From the NCBI RefSeq assembly GCF_007828045.1, contig NZ_VITN01000004.1, positions 1 through 64,000 of the forward strand: 64,000 nucleotides of DNA. The letters run 5' to 3'. The notes under the pieces were generated by a model. That model did not search any database. It was not told where the DNA came from and was given only the letters and a program-made list of their open reading frames with translations. The number at the start of each line of letters is the position of its first letter. Position 1 is the stretch's first letter. The DNA is from Nitrospirillum amazonense. GTDB taxonomy: Bacteria; Pseudomonadota; Alphaproteobacteria; Azospirillales; Azospirillaceae. Both the position numbers and the translations under genes were made by a program. Positions 19,146-30,229 of this stretch are shown here, piece after piece.

Positions 19146-19159
19146 ATGAAACGTTTAAT
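19146..19159. promoter_or_regulatory. LacI-type operator before the second TonB receptor
   Basis: ATGAAACGTTTAAT, near-perfect palindrome, 70 bases upstream of the receptor start at 19229. It shares 12 of 14 positions with the perfect site at 17771. Confidence 0.75.
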
Positions 19160-19228
19160 CAAAATGGACTGCCCCGCCGTGGCAACGGCGGGGCGGCAAC
19201 GGACAGGGCATGAACGATGGGAGTTACC

Positions 19229-21481
19229 ATGATGAGACTCATGCGGGTGACGACGGCGGCGGCACTGGTGGCGCTGGTGGCGGGGGAAGGGGCGGTGGTT
19301 GCCGGGGCGGCGGAAACGGCGGACGGCCCGCCCGCCTTGGAGGAGATCGTGGTCACGGCGCAGAAACGGACGGAAGATCTGCAGCAGGTGCCGCTATCCG
19401 TCAGCGTCATGAACGGCGACGACATGCGCGGTCTGGCGGTGTCGGGGGACGACATCCGGGTGCTGTCTGGCCGCGTGGCCAACCTGAATGCCGAGTCCAC
19501 CTTTGGCCGCGTCTATCCGCGCTTCTACATCCGGGGCCTGGGCAACGAGGACTTCACCCTGAACGCCTCGCAGCCGGTGGCGCTGTACTATGACGACGTC
19601 GTGCTGGAGAACCCGGTGCTGAAGGGCATGCCCGCTTTCGACCTGGAACGGGTCGAGGTGCTGCGCGGCCCCCAAGGCACGCTGTGGGGCAAGAACACCA
19701 CGGCGGGCGCCGTCCATCTGGTGTCCCGCAAGCCCACGGACGCGACCGAGGGATACGCCGATGTCACCTATGGCAATTTCAGCAGCTACACTGCGGAATC
19801 GGCGGTGGGTGGCAGCCTGGGCGACGGCCTCGCCGCCCGCGCATCCGTCCTGTACCAGCACCGCGACCCCTGGGTGCGCAACGAGGTGACGGGGAACAAG
19901 CTGGACGGCTATGACGACGTGGCGGCGCGGGTGCAGGTGCAGTGGAAACCCGGCGAGCGCTTCACCGCCCTGGTCCAGGCCTTCGGCCGCTCATTGGACG
20001 GCACCTCCACGCTGTTCCACGGCGCCGGCAGCGATGCGACCGTCGGCGTCCTGCCCTTCGACAAGTACGACATCGCGGAGGAGAGCGATAACAACAACCG
20101 GCAGAAGGTGACCACGCGCGGTGTCACCCTGAACGCCGCCTATGAATTCGACGACGTCACCCTGACCTCCATCACCGCCTGGCTGACCGGCAGCATGTTC
20201 AGCGTCGGCGACGTTGATGGCTCCCCCCGGCCGGCTTTGGTCAACGCCTCCGATGTCGATGGGCTGACCCAGGTGACGCAGGAACTGCGTCTCGCCTCCA
20301 ACCCCGGCGGGCCCTTTGGTTGGCAGGGCGGCCTCTATTATTTCTCCGAGGACTTGGACTACTGGAACACCACCGCCAACAATACCTTCCAGACGGCGGA
20401 TGGCATGCCCGGCTTCGGCGCCTATCAGCGGGCGCGGCAGCGCAGCCACAGCGGTGCGGCCTTTGGCCAGGCCAACTATGCCCTCACCGAGCGCCTGACC
20501 CTGGCGGCCGGCCTGCGCTACACCGTCGATGCGGTGGACTTCTGGCAGGACTCCTCCTCCTTCACGCCCAAGCCCACTGACCTCGCCGCCTTCCCCAACT
20601 TCGCCACCGATCCGTTTTACAAGGTGGCGGGCCGGGGGCCCGGCCCCTGGTTTCTGCCCCGGTTTTCCAGCACCGACGGCCGCTGGGGCAAATTCACCTA
20701 CGATGGCAGCGTGGCCTACCGCCTGGATGAACAGGTCAACCTCTACGCCCGCGTAGCGGAGGGGTACCACGCCGGCGTGATCACGGGGCAGGCCATGTTC
20801 GACCCGCTGCAGAAGGCCGATCCCGAGACGGTGACGTCGTACGAGGCCGGGGTGAAAGGCGACTTTTTCGGTCGGCGATTGCGCACCGACCTGTCGGTCT
20901 TCCACTACGTCTACCGTAACCAGCAGCTGGTGGCGTACAGCACCCTGGCGGCGGGGCAGGAGATCATCCGCCTGATCAATGCCAAGGGCGGCATCGGCAC
21001 CGGCTTAGAGCTGGAGACCAAGCTGCAGGTGACCGACGGCCTGTTGCTGGGCGCCAATCTCGGCTTTGTGAAGACCGAGATCCAGGGCCCGACGGAGGTG
21101 GACGACCCCCGCAACCCCGGCCACCCCCTGGACATCGCCGGCCAGCCCTTTCCTTTCGCCCCGCGATGGACCGCCTCGCTGACGGCCAACTACACCTATC
21201 CGCTGGGTGGTGGGCGGGAGCTGTTTCTGGGTACCGACTGGACCTATCGCGGCGACGAGAATTTCCAGCTGACCAGCTTCGTCCAGCCGCAATTCCAGGG
21301 GCAGGGATATTGGGAAGGCGGGGCCCGGGCGGGCTATCGCTTCGGCCGCACCCAGGTCGCGGCCTGGGTGCGCAACATCACCGACGCCTCCGTCCTGACC
21401 AGCGCCGTGAACGTCAACGGCTATGCCGGCGTGTTCACCAACCCGCGCACCTATGGCGTGGAACTGTCCACCCATTTCTGA
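19229..21481 (+). CDS. TonB-dependent receptor
   Basis: About 750 residues. A signal peptide is followed by a TonB box-like EEIVVTAQKR, a plug domain (YIRGLGNEDF, VEVLRGPQGTLWGKNTTAG) and a beta-barrel with a C-terminal aromatic residue (GVELSTHF). This is the siderophore/sphingomonad-type receptor family. ATG at 19229 is favoured because GGGAG lies 5 bases upstream; ATG 19217 is in frame. It precedes the adenosine deaminase by 42 bases and probably shares its transcript. Regulation by the LacI-type protein is suggested by the operators upstream. Confidence 0.9.
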   Translation: MMRLMRVTTAAALVALVAGEGAVVAGAAETADGPPALEEIVVTAQKRTEDLQQVPLSVSVMNGDDMRGLAVSGDDIRVLSGRVANLNAESTFGRVYPRFYIRGLGNEDFTLNASQPVALYYDDVVLENPVLKGMPAFDLERVEVLRGPQGTLWGKNTTAGAVHLVSRKPTDATEGYADVTYGNFSSYTAESAVGGSLGDGLAARASVLYQHRDPWVRNEVTGNKLDGYDDVAARVQVQWKPGERFTALVQAFGRSLDGTSTLFHGAGSDATVGVLPFDKYDIAEESDNNNRQKVTTRGVTLNAAYEFDDVTLTSITAWLTGSMFSVGDVDGSPRPALVNASDVDGLTQVTQELRLASNPGGPFGWQGGLYYFSEDLDYWNTTANNTFQTADGMPGFGAYQRARQRSHSGAAFGQANYALTERLTLAAGLRYTVDAVDFWQDSSSFTPKPTDLAAFPNFATDPFYKVAGRGPGPWFLPRFSSTDGRWGKFTYDGSVAYRLDEQVNLYARVAEGYHAGVITGQAMFDPLQKADPETVTSYEAGVKGDFFGRRLRTDLSVFHYVYRNQQLVAYSTLAAGQEIIRLINAKGGIGTGLELETKLQVTDGLLLGANLGFVKTEIQGPTEVDDPRNPGHPLDIAGQPFPFAPRWTASLTANYTYPLGGGRELFLGTDWTYRGDENFQLTSFVQPQFQGQGYWEGGARAGYRFGRTQVAAWVRNITDASVLTSAVNVNGYAGVFTNPRTYGVELSTHF

Positions 21482-22567
<1,086 letters not shown>

Positions 22568-22978
22568 TGGAGGCAACTGGCTTTGAGTCCGGCGGCCGCC
22601 CAATGTCTCCTTGCTGGCCCCGAGGTCGATTTTAAAGAGGCGGGCCATGTCTGGAATGTCCCGCCGTGATTTTTGCGGCACCCAATCCTCCAGAGCGGCC
22701 ATGACGGCATCGGCGGAGCCATCGCGCAGCGCTTCGAAGGGCCGTGTCGGCGAGCGGCCCTTCGCCCTCCACCTTCCTATACTTTCAAAGTATAGGTTAG
22801 GCGTAAAAGGTATTTGTCTTTTTCGGACGGGAAAATTACCGTCGCGTTGATCTAAACAAGAGATACAAGGTGTCATGCGCCATATTGGCTATTTATAATA
22901 CTATATTAATTTTGATTATTGTTCCATTTTATTCACGCTATGTTTAAGTAATTTTATAAACGCAGACGGAGGCACTTG
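22568..22978. other. AT-richer intergenic region
   Basis: No gene is assigned here. The first 190 bases are GC-rich and keep an open minus-strand frame (reads like EALRDGSADAVMAALEDW) that may be a remnant. The right half is clearly AT-rich and holds a 21-bp palindrome and the promoter region of the hydrolase gene, with GGAGG before 22979. Confidence 0.4.
22776..22796. promoter_or_regulatory. 21-bp perfect palindrome, likely operator
   Basis: CCTATACTTT-C-AAAGTATAGG, a perfect 10-bp inverted repeat around one base, 180 bases before the hydrolase start. The shape suits a homodimeric repressor of HxlR or MarR type. It could instead act as an RNA hairpin. Confidence 0.5.
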
Positions 22979-23797
22979 ATGACCACCATCACTACCGCAG
23001 ACGGCGTAAACATCTTCTACAAGGATTGGGGTTCAGGCCAGCCGATCGTCTTCAGCCACGGCTGGCCGCTTACGGCGGACGACTGGGACGCCCAGATGAC
23101 CTTCTTCCTTCGTCACGGCTACCGGGTGGTCGCCCACGACCGGCGCGGCCACGGCCGGTCTGACCAGCCGAGCACCGGCAACGACATGGACCACTGGGTT
23201 GCCGACCTCGCGGCCCTGACCGAGCACCTCGACCTGCGCGATGCGATCCATGTCGGGCACTCCACAGGTGGCGGTGAGGTGGCTCGCTATGTCGCCCGCT
23301 ACCCGGAGCGTGTCGCGAAGGCGGTACTGGTCGCGTCCCTGACTCCGAACATGTACCGGAGCGAGAACAACCCGTCCGGTCAGCCGCCGGAGTGGTTCGA
23401 AGCGATCCGCGCGGGCGTGCTGGGCAACCGGTCGCAGTTCTACCGGTTCGTCCCTGAGAATCCCTTCTACGGCTACAACCTCGACGGGGCCGAGCCCTCG
23501 GAGGCGGTCATTGCGAACTGGTGGCGTCAGGGCATGGCCGGTGGTGCCCTGGCTCACTATGCGACTGTCGAAACTTGGCTGGAAGACTATACCGAAGACC
23601 TCAAGAAGATCACCGTGCCGGTGCTGGTGATGCATGGCGAGGCTGATCAAGTCGTCCCCTTCGCGAGTTCCGTGCCGCGCGCGGTCAATCTGCTCAAGAA
23701 CGGGTCGCTGAAGACCTATCCGGGCTATCCCCATGGCATGCTGACCACACATGCGGATGTCCTCAACCCCGACCTGCTCTCGTTCATCAGGTCTTGA
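22979..23797 (+). CDS. Alpha/beta hydrolase, non-heme haloperoxidase type
   Basis: 272 residues. The catalytic triad is readable: Ser95 in GHSTGGGE, Asp in HGEADQVVP and His in GYPHGML, with an oxyanion region at SHGWPLTADDWD. The overall sequence matches cofactor-free chloroperoxidase/esterase-like hydrolases. Start ATG at 22979 follows GGAGG by 7 bases. It stands alone after an AT-rich region with a palindrome, and the codon usage is a little less GC-biased than its neighbours, so acquisition by transfer is possible. Natural substrate unknown. Confidence 0.9.
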   Translation: MTTITTADGVNIFYKDWGSGQPIVFSHGWPLTADDWDAQMTFFLRHGYRVVAHDRRGHGRSDQPSTGNDMDHWVADLAALTEHLDLRDAIHVGHSTGGGEVARYVARYPERVAKAVLVASLTPNMYRSENNPSGQPPEWFEAIRAGVLGNRSQFYRFVPENPFYGYNLDGAEPSEAVIANWWRQGMAGGALAHYATVETWLEDYTEDLKKITVPVLVMHGEADQVVPFASSVPRAVNLLKNGSLKTYPGYPHGMLTTHADVLNPDLLSFIRS

Positions 23798-23896
23798 CGG
23801 CATCGACCGGACCGCGAGCGTCACCCCAACACCGGACGGACGATCAGTGTCGGCCTTACGCGGGAAGGGGACTGGCGGAGGAATCGGGATGAGGCC

Positions 23897-24727
23897 TCAG
23901 CGAACCGGCACCGGACGGAACGGCTGCCTGGCCTTGTGCATGGTCAGCGCCGTTCCGACGGCCTGGGCTATGGCGTGCGCGCGGTCGTCGACGCCGGCCC
24001 AGACGGCGCCCCGGACACGGGGATCAACCTCCAGCAGCTTGACGCCGGCGGCCACTTCCGTTCCGTCCCGCACCACGCCGCGCAGGATGCCGTCGAAAGG
24101 GGCCTGGACGGCGGCGGCGCCCAGATAGCCGATGACATAGTCTTTGAAGACGCGGGAACCGATCTCCATCGCCGTATGCCAGCGGCCGGGGAAGGCGGAA
24201 TAGGCGAAGCGTTCCGCCCCGCGGTTGCCCAGGGGGCGGACGATGCCGTCCGCGGGTTCCGTTGCACCCTCCCGCACCAGGGCGCCCTGCTTGCCGGGCT
24301 TGGTCTCGATGGCGAAGTCGCAATTCTCCCCGGCGGTGAAGCCGGGGCCGAGGCCGACGGTGATCTTGGCCAGGCGGCGCAGGTCGGGGGTGGTGCTGTA
24401 TTTCTGCAGCCGGGCGTCAACCAGCAGATCCAGCGTCCGGATGACGATCAGGTCCAGCAAGCCCAATTCGGTGATGACCACGCCCTGGCGGCGGGCCAGG
24501 GCCGCCGCCGCGGCCATGCCACCGTCCACCCGTTCGGCGGCGATGCCCGCCAGGGTCACCGGATCGTCGAACAACGCGTCGTGGAAGGCCATCTTGCGGC
24601 GGATGACGGGGGGCGACGGGTCATGGGACATGACCACGCCGTAACCCTGCTGGTGAAGCCGGATCGCCACGGCGGAGGCGATCTCATTGGTGCCCAGGAT
24701 GATGGCGTAGGGCGCACGATCGGTCAT
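23897..24727 (-). CDS. YqeB/EF2563-like protein (molybdenum hydroxylase accessory family)
   Basis: 276 residues. The N-terminus AIILGTNEIASAVAIRLHQQGYGVVMSHDP is a nucleotide-binding-like fold, and the middle (VGLGPGFTAGENCDFAIET) matches the YqeB/EF2563 family linked to molybdenum hydroxylase maturation, as I recall it. Last gene of a minus-strand trio leading away from nifH; the ATG at 24727 overlaps the stop of the ArsC-like gene. A molybdenum or cofactor-handling role in nitrogen fixation is inference from position. Confidence 0.65.
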   Translation of the reverse strand: MTDRAPYAIILGTNEIASAVAIRLHQQGYGVVMSHDPSPPVIRRKMAFHDALFDDPVTLAGIAAERVDGGMAAAAALARRQGVVITELGLLDLIVIRTLDLLVDARLQKYSTTPDLRRLAKITVGLGPGFTAGENCDFAIETKPGKQGALVREGATEPADGIVRPLGNRGAERFAYSAFPGRWHTAMEIGSRVFKDYVIGYLGAAAVQAPFDGILRGVVRDGTEVAAGVKLLEVDPRVRGAVWAGVDDRAHAIAQAVGTALTMHKARQPFRPVPVR

Positions 24728-25152
24728 CACGGCGTTCCAGTGCTCTTGGGGGTGGGGCAGGGGCTGTGCGGGTGGGAGCAGCCGGTGGGGACGGTGTCCA
24801 GATCGACCGCCAGGCCCAAGTGATCGCGCAAGCTCTCGAACCCGGCATGACGCTGACCGTCCACCTCCGCCAGCGGCCGGCGGATCAGCAGCGGATCGAC
24901 CAACATGAGGCTCAGGGCGGCGGCCGGGTCCAGGGCGGCCGGATCGATGGTTCCCGCCTTCACGGCGGGTGCCGCCGGGTTGAACCAGGTGGCGACGGGC
25001 GCCTGGCCGAAGAAGCCGCGCAGCCGTTCCGCCGTCCAGGGCTCCGCCAGCAGGTCGCGGACCAGCACCGTATGCCCCGCCGCCTCCAGCGCGCGCCGCT
25101 GGCGGGCGTTGGTGCGGCAGCCGGGCTTTTCATAGAAGACAATGGCACTCAT
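24727..25152 (-). CDS. ArsC/Spx-like nitrogenase-associated protein
   Basis: 141 residues. The thioredoxin-fold ArsC family opening FYEKPGCRTNARQRRALEAAGH has the family Cys at residue 12, and the later VDPLLIRRPL segment is typical. It resembles the nitrogenase-associated ArsC-like family (TIGR01616 type) found beside nif genes. The C-terminal tail (CSHPHSPC) carries two Cys and two His that may bind metal. ATGA overlaps exist with the receiver gene upstream and the YqeB-like gene downstream, so the trio is translationally coupled. Confidence 0.8.
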   Translation of the reverse strand: MSAIVFYEKPGCRTNARQRRALEAAGHTVLVRDLLAEPWTAERLRGFFGQAPVATWFNPAAPAVKAGTIDPAALDPAAALSLMLVDPLLIRRPLAEVDGQRHAGFESLRDHLGLAVDLDTVPTGCSHPHSPCPTPKSTGTP

Positions 25153-25574
25153 GCCAGTCGCACCAGGGCGGCGCCGCCGGCACGGCCCAGCACGGTGTCC
25201 ACCTTGCGGCGCACGTCGGCCAGGGCCAGCGGCTTGACCAGCGCGCCGTGGGCGCCGGCCGTCAGGGCCTGCAGCGCCAGCGACTCCTCCGCCTTGGCGC
25301 AGACGATCAGCACCCGCACGCCGGGGAAGGCGCGGAGCAGGTCGCCCACCAGGCCCACGCCCCGGTCCGCCAGGAAGGCGGCGCCCAGCAGCACCACGTC
25401 GGGTTTCAGCCAGTCCACGCCCTTGGCGTAGGCCTCCTCCGGCGTCGCCAGCTCATGCGCCTCGATCTCGTCATGCAGCATGAACTGCAAGGCGGCGCGG
25501 GTGATCTCATCCTGGTCCACGACGAAGACCCGCCGTTGGTCCACGGCCTTGGCGGTCTCGACACCAATCTGCAT
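25149..25574 (-). CDS. Receiver-only protein with degenerate phospho-acceptor
   Basis: 141 residues of response-regulator receiver fold with no output domain. Conserved pieces are VFVVDQDE near residue 16 and the Lys in ALVKPLAL. At the phospho-acceptor site the sequence reads PDVVLLGAAFL, so Gly64 replaces the usual Asp. Start ATG at 25574 follows GGAAAGGG. First gene of the trio divergent from nifH, with its own -24/-12 promoter. It may act as a partner-binding module rather than a phosphorylated switch. Confidence 0.75.
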   Translation of the reverse strand: MQIGVETAKAVDQRRVFVVDQDEITRAALQFMLHDEIEAHELATPEEAYAKGVDWLKPDVVLLGAAFLADRGVGLVGDLLRAFPGVRVLIVCAKAEESLALQALTAGAHGALVKPLALADVRRKVDTVLGRAGGAALVRLA

Positions 25575-25627
25575 GGCGCGCCCTTTCCAATAATGGGCTG
25601 CCCCGTCCCGGGCATCGGGGTGTCCAC

Positions 25628-25643
25628 AGCAATTTCCGTTCCG
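25628..25643 (-). promoter_or_regulatory. Sigma54 (-24/-12) promoter for the minus-strand trio
   Basis: Minus strand CGGAACGGAAATTGCT, with GG and GC separated by 10 bases. It lies 54 bases before the receiver gene. The -12 half matches well and the -24 half only partly. Confidence 0.55.
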
Positions 25644-25711
25644 CTGGCGCTTGTATCCCGGGAGGCCTTGGGGGGCCGGGCTTTTCCCGGGCGGGCGGGC
25701 GGCGGCGGCCT

Positions 25712-25727
25712 TGTTCCGTTTGCGACA
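25712..25727. promoter_or_regulatory. NifA upstream activator site
   Basis: TGT-tccgtttgcg-ACA, a perfect TGT-N10-ACA. It is 68 bases from the minus-strand -24/-12 promoter, a usual distance for NifA sites. Confidence 0.75.
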
Positions 25728-25740
25728 GCCGCACACCGCC

Positions 25741-25756
25741 TGTCGGGTTCGGCACA
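25741..25756. promoter_or_regulatory. NifA upstream activator site for nifH
   Basis: TGT-cgggttcggc-ACA, a perfect TGT-N10-ACA, 68 bases upstream of the nifH -24 element. Confidence 0.85.
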
Positions 25757-25795
25757 TCTTTGTCGGGAGCGGGGTAACTGATTAAACTATAATCA

Positions 25796-25808
25796 TATCA
25801 ATAGCTTA
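25796..25808 (+). promoter_or_regulatory. IHF binding site
   Basis: TATCAATAGCTTA matches WATCAANNNNTTR exactly. It sits in an AT-rich patch between the NifA site and the nifH promoter, where IHF bends DNA in known nif promoters. Confidence 0.75.
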
Positions 25809-25824
25809 TTGAAAATCCCCCACT

Positions 25825-25840
25825 TGGCACAGCGGTTGCT
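25825..25840 (+). promoter_or_regulatory. Sigma54 promoter of nifH
   Basis: TGGCACAGCGGTTGCT, near-consensus -24/-12 element with 10 bases between GG and GC. It gives a leader of about 150 bases before nifH. Confidence 0.9.
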
Positions 25841-26001
25841 GAAATACCGGTCGGCTAGTGAGGGCTGAGTGCACGCCTACGCGTTGTCGAGCGATGTGCT
25901 CCTTCCCGAAATCCGCGGGCCAGCTTCTGCGAACGAGGATCGCCCCGGCCTCAACCGGGGCATTGGCAATCGGCTCAACAATCGGTTCAAGGAGACCTTG
26001 A

Positions 26002-26886
<885 letters not shown>

Positions 26887-26889
26887 GCC

Positions 26890-26933
26890 GGAACCGGCCT
26901 GATCGGCGACGGCCGCCGGTGCCGCCCGGTTCC
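26890..26933 (+). other. Inverted repeat in the nifH-nifD spacer
   Basis: GGAACCGG at 26890-26897 pairs with CCGGTTCC at 26926-26933, with a GC-rich loop that can fold further. Such hairpins after nifH may stabilise the nifH transcript relative to nifDK. No T-run follows, so it is not an obvious terminator. Confidence 0.4.
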
Positions 26934-26996
26934 TCCGCATGGGGGCCGGGCGCGCGCCAGCGGGCTTTCTTCACCGGGGAACATGAGGACAGCGAA

Positions 26997-28496
26997 ATGA
27001 GTATGTCGGAGACGCAGAGCGTTGCGGAGATCAAGGAACGCAACAAGGAACTGATTGCCGAGGTCTTGCAGGTTTACCCGGAGAAGACCGCGAAACGGCG
27101 CGCCAAGCACCTGAACGTGCATGAGGCCGGCAAATCCGATTGCGGCGTGAAATCCAACCTGAAGTCCATTCCGGGCGTCATGACCATCCGCGGCTGCGCC
27201 TACGCCGGATCCAAGGGTGTGGTGTGGGGCCCGATCAAGGACATGATCCACATCAGCCACGGCCCCGTGGGCTGCGGCCAGTATTCCTGGGCGGCGCGGC
27301 GCAACTACTACATCGGCACGACGGGCATCGACACCTTCGTAACCATGCAGTTCACCTCCGACTTCCAGGAGAAGGACATCGTTTTCGGCGGCGACAAGAA
27401 GCTGGCCAAGATCATCGATGAAATCCAGGAACTGTTTCCGCTGAACAACGGCATCAGCATCCAGTCGGAATGCCCCATCGGCCTGATCGGTGACGACATC
27501 GAGGCGGTGTCGAAGGCCAAGTCCAAGGAATACGAGGGCAAGACCATCGTGCCCGTGCGCTGCGAAGGCTTCCGCGGCGTGTCGCAGTCCCTGGGTCACC
27601 ATGTCGCCAACGACGCCATCCGCGACTGGGTTTTCGACAAGAGCGCGGCCAAGCCGGCGGCGTTCGAGCCCAGCCCCTACGACGTGGCCATCATCGGCGA
27701 CTACAACATCGGCGGCGACGCCTGGTCATCCCGCATCCTGCTGGAGGAGATGGGCCTGCGCGTCATCGCCCAATGGTCGGGTGACGGTACCCTGGCGGAG
27801 CTGGAGAACACGCCCAAGGCCAAGCTGAACGTCCTGCACTGCTACCGTTCGATGAACTACATCTCGCGCCACATGGAAGAGAAGTACGGCATTCCCTGGT
27901 GCGAGTACAATTTCTTCGGCCCCAGCAAGATCGCCGAATCCCTGCGCAAGATCGCCAGTTACTTCGACGACAAGATCAAGGACGGGGCCGAGCGCGTCAT
28001 CGCCAAGTACCAGGCGCTGACGGACGCCGTCATCGCCAAGTACCGCCCGCGTCTGGAAGGCAAGACGGTGATGCTGTTCGTGGGCGGCCTGCGGCCCCGC
28101 CACGTCATCGGCGCCTATGAGGACCTGGGCATGGAGGTGGTGGGCACGGGCTATGAGTTCGGCCACAACGATGACTATCAGCGCACGGCCCAGCACTACG
28201 TCAAGGACGGCACGCTGATCTACGACGATGTGACCGGCTACGAGTTCGAGAAGTTCGTGGAACGCATCCAGCCGGATCTGGTCGGGTCGGGCATCAAGGA
28301 AAAGTACGTCTTCCAGAAGATGGGCGTGCCCTTCCGCCAGATGCATTCCTGGGACTATTCCGGCCCGTATCACGGCTATGACGGCTTCGCCATCTTCGCG
28401 CGGGACATGGACATGGCCATCAACGCCCCCGTCTGGAAGATGGCCAAGGCCCCCTGGAAGGGCGCGGCGCAGCCCCGCCTGCTGGCAGCCGAATAA
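26997..28496 (+). CDS. nifD: Nitrogenase MoFe protein alpha subunit
   Basis: 499 residues. P-cluster ligands are seen at Cys67 (IRGCAYAG), Cys93 ([10 protein letters not shown]) and in [12 protein letters not shown]; the FeMo-co His lies in the C-terminal [16 protein letters not shown] segment and the cofactor Cys in [11 protein letters not shown]. The molybdenum type is supported by neighbouring nifE, nifN, nifQ and nifV. ATG at 26997 (MSMSETQSV) is chosen over upstream in-frame starts in the GC-rich spacer. It pairs with NifK as the catalytic heterotetramer. Confidence 0.99.
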   Translation: MSMSETQSVAEIKERNKELIAEVLQVYPEKTAKRRAKHLNVHEAGKSDCGVKSNLKSIPGVMTIRGCAYAGSKGVVWGPIKDMIHISHGPVGCGQYSWAARRNYYIGTTGIDTFVTMQFTSDFQEKDIVFGGDKKLAKIIDEIQELFPLNNGISIQSECPIGLIGDDIEAVSKAKSKEYEGKTIVPVRCEGFRGVSQSLGHHVANDAIRDWVFDKSAAKPAAFEPSPYDVAIIGDYNIGGDAWSSRILLEEMGLRVIAQWSGDGTLAELENTPKAKLNVLHCYRSMNYISRHMEEKYGIPWCEYNFFGPSKIAESLRKIASYFDDKIKDGAERVIAKYQALTDAVIAKYRPRLEGKTVMLFVGGLRPRHVIGAYEDLGMEVVGTGYEFGHNDDYQRTAQHYVKDGTLIYDDVTGYEFEKFVERIQPDLVGSGIKEKYVFQKMGVPFRQMHSWDYSGPYHGYDGFAIFARDMDMAINAPVWKMAKAPWKGAAQPRLLAAE

Positions 28497-28534
28497 GGCG
28501 CCCTCGTACGACGTTCTTCGGAAAGGTTTCCATC

Positions 28535-30094
28535 ATGACGCAGAGTGCCGAAAACGTGCTCGACCATTTCGAGCTGTTCCGTGGCCCGGAATACCAGGAG
28601 ATGCTGGTCAACAAGCGCCAGCAGTTCGAGAACCGCCGCGATCCGGCGGAGGTGGAGCGGGTGCGGGAATGGGCCAAGACGCCCGAGTACCAGGAAAAGA
28701 ACTTCGCCCGCGAGGCGCTGACCATCAATCCGGCCAAGGCCTGCCAGCCGCTGGGCGCCGTCTTCGCCGCCGTCGGCTTTGAAAGCACGCTGCCCTTCGT
28801 GCACGGCTCCCAGGGCTGCGTCGCCTATTACCGCAGCCATTTCTCCCGCCATTTCAAGGAGCCGTCCTCCTGCGTGTCGTCGTCGATGACCGAGGACGCG
28901 GCGGTGTTCGGCGGGCTGAACAACATGATCGACGGGCTGGCCAACGCCTATGCCATGTACAAGCCCAAGATGATCGCCGTCTCCACCACCTGCATGGCGG
29001 AGGTGATCGGCGACGACCTGAACGCCTTCATCAAGACGGCGAAGGAGAAGGGCTCCGTCCCCGCCGAATATGACGTGCCCTTCGCCCACACCCCCGCCTT
29101 CGTCGGCAGCCACGTCACCGGCTACGACAACGTCATGAAGGGCATCCTGGACCATTTCTGGGACGGCAAGGCCGGCACCGCGCCCAAGCTGGAGCGCCAG
29201 CCCAACGGCAAGATCAACTTCATCGGCGGTTTCGACGGCTACACCGTCGGCAACCTGCGGGAGATCAAGCGCATCTTCGGCCTGATGGGGATAGACTACA
29301 CCATCCTGGGCGACAGCAGCGACGTCTGGGACACCCCCACGGACGGCGAATTCCGCATGTACGACGGCGGCACCACCCTGGAGGAGGCGGCCAACGCCAT
29401 CCATGCCAAGGCCACCGTTTCCATGCAGGAATACTGCACGGAAAAGACCCTGCCGTTCATCGCGGCGCATGGGCAGGAGGTCGCGGCCTTCAACCACCCG
29501 GTGGGTGTCGCCGGCACCGACCGCTTCCTGATGGCATTGGCCCGCCTGACGGGCACGGAGATCCCGGTGGAGCTGGAGCGGGAACGCGGCCGGCTGGTCG
29601 ACGCCATCGCGGACTCCAGTGCCCACATCCACGGCAAGAAGTTCGCCATCTACGGCGATCCCGACCTGTGCCTGGGCCTGGCCGGATTCCTGCTGGAACT
29701 GGGGGCGGAGCCAACGCACGTGCTGGCCACCAACGGTGGCAAGGCCTGGGCGGCAAAGGTGCAGGCGCTGTTCGACAGCTCCCCCTTCGGGAAGAACTGC
29801 CACGTCCATCCCGGCCGCGACCTGTGGCACCTGCGCTCCTTGCTGTTCACGGAGCCGGTGGATTTCCTGATCGGCAACACCTACGGCAAGTACCTGGAGC
29901 GTGACACGGGCACGCCGCTGATCCGCATCGGCTTCCCCATCTTCGACCGGCACCACCATCACCGCTTCCCGTTGTGGGGCTATCAGGGTGGGCTGAACGT
30001 GCTGGTGACCATCCTGGACAAGATCTTCGACACGATCGACCTCAACACCAACGTCCCATCCAAGACGGACTACAGCTTCGACATCATCCGCTGA
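28535..30094 (+). CDS. nifK: Nitrogenase MoFe protein beta subunit
   Basis: 519 residues. P-cluster cysteines are readable in [22 protein letters not shown] and [13 protein letters not shown]. The length matches the family. ATG at 28535 has GGAAAGG 9 bases upstream. It lies 38 bases after nifD in the same transcript. A GC-rich hairpin without T-run (30117-30135) follows the gene, so readthrough into nifE is plausible. Confidence 0.99.
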   Translation: MTQSAENVLDHFELFRGPEYQEMLVNKRQQFENRRDPAEVERVREWAKTPEYQEKNFAREALTINPAKACQPLGAVFAAVGFESTLPFVHGSQGCVAYYRSHFSRHFKEPSSCVSSSMTEDAAVFGGLNNMIDGLANAYAMYKPKMIAVSTTCMAEVIGDDLNAFIKTAKEKGSVPAEYDVPFAHTPAFVGSHVTGYDNVMKGILDHFWDGKAGTAPKLERQPNGKINFIGGFDGYTVGNLREIKRIFGLMGIDYTILGDSSDVWDTPTDGEFRMYDGGTTLEEAANAIHAKATVSMQEYCTEKTLPFIAAHGQEVAAFNHPVGVAGTDRFLMALARLTGTEIPVELERERGRLVDAIADSSAHIHGKKFAIYGDPDLCLGLAGFLLELGAEPTHVLATNGGKAWAAKVQALFDSSPFGKNCHVHPGRDLWHLRSLLFTEPVDFLIGNTYGKYLERDTGTPLIRIGFPIFDRHHHHRFPLWGYQGGLNVLVTILDKIFDTIDLNTNVPSKTDYSFDIIR

Positions 30095-30229
30095 CGGCGG
30101 GCTTGGCCTCTCCGTGGCGCCTTCCCCAAAGGCGCTCGCGTCCTGGCCGCGCCGCTTGGTTTCCCTGGATGTTTCCCTTGGAACCGGCGGCGCGGCGCTT
30201 CTTGACCCGTTCAGGTGAGGAACCCGGAA

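Noticed and set aside
30095-30229. Separate sigma54 promoter for nifE
   Set aside because: Only a poor match (TGGCCTCTCCGTGGC) exists and there is no TGT-N10-ACA; a hairpin without T-run is present, so readthrough from nifK is more likely.
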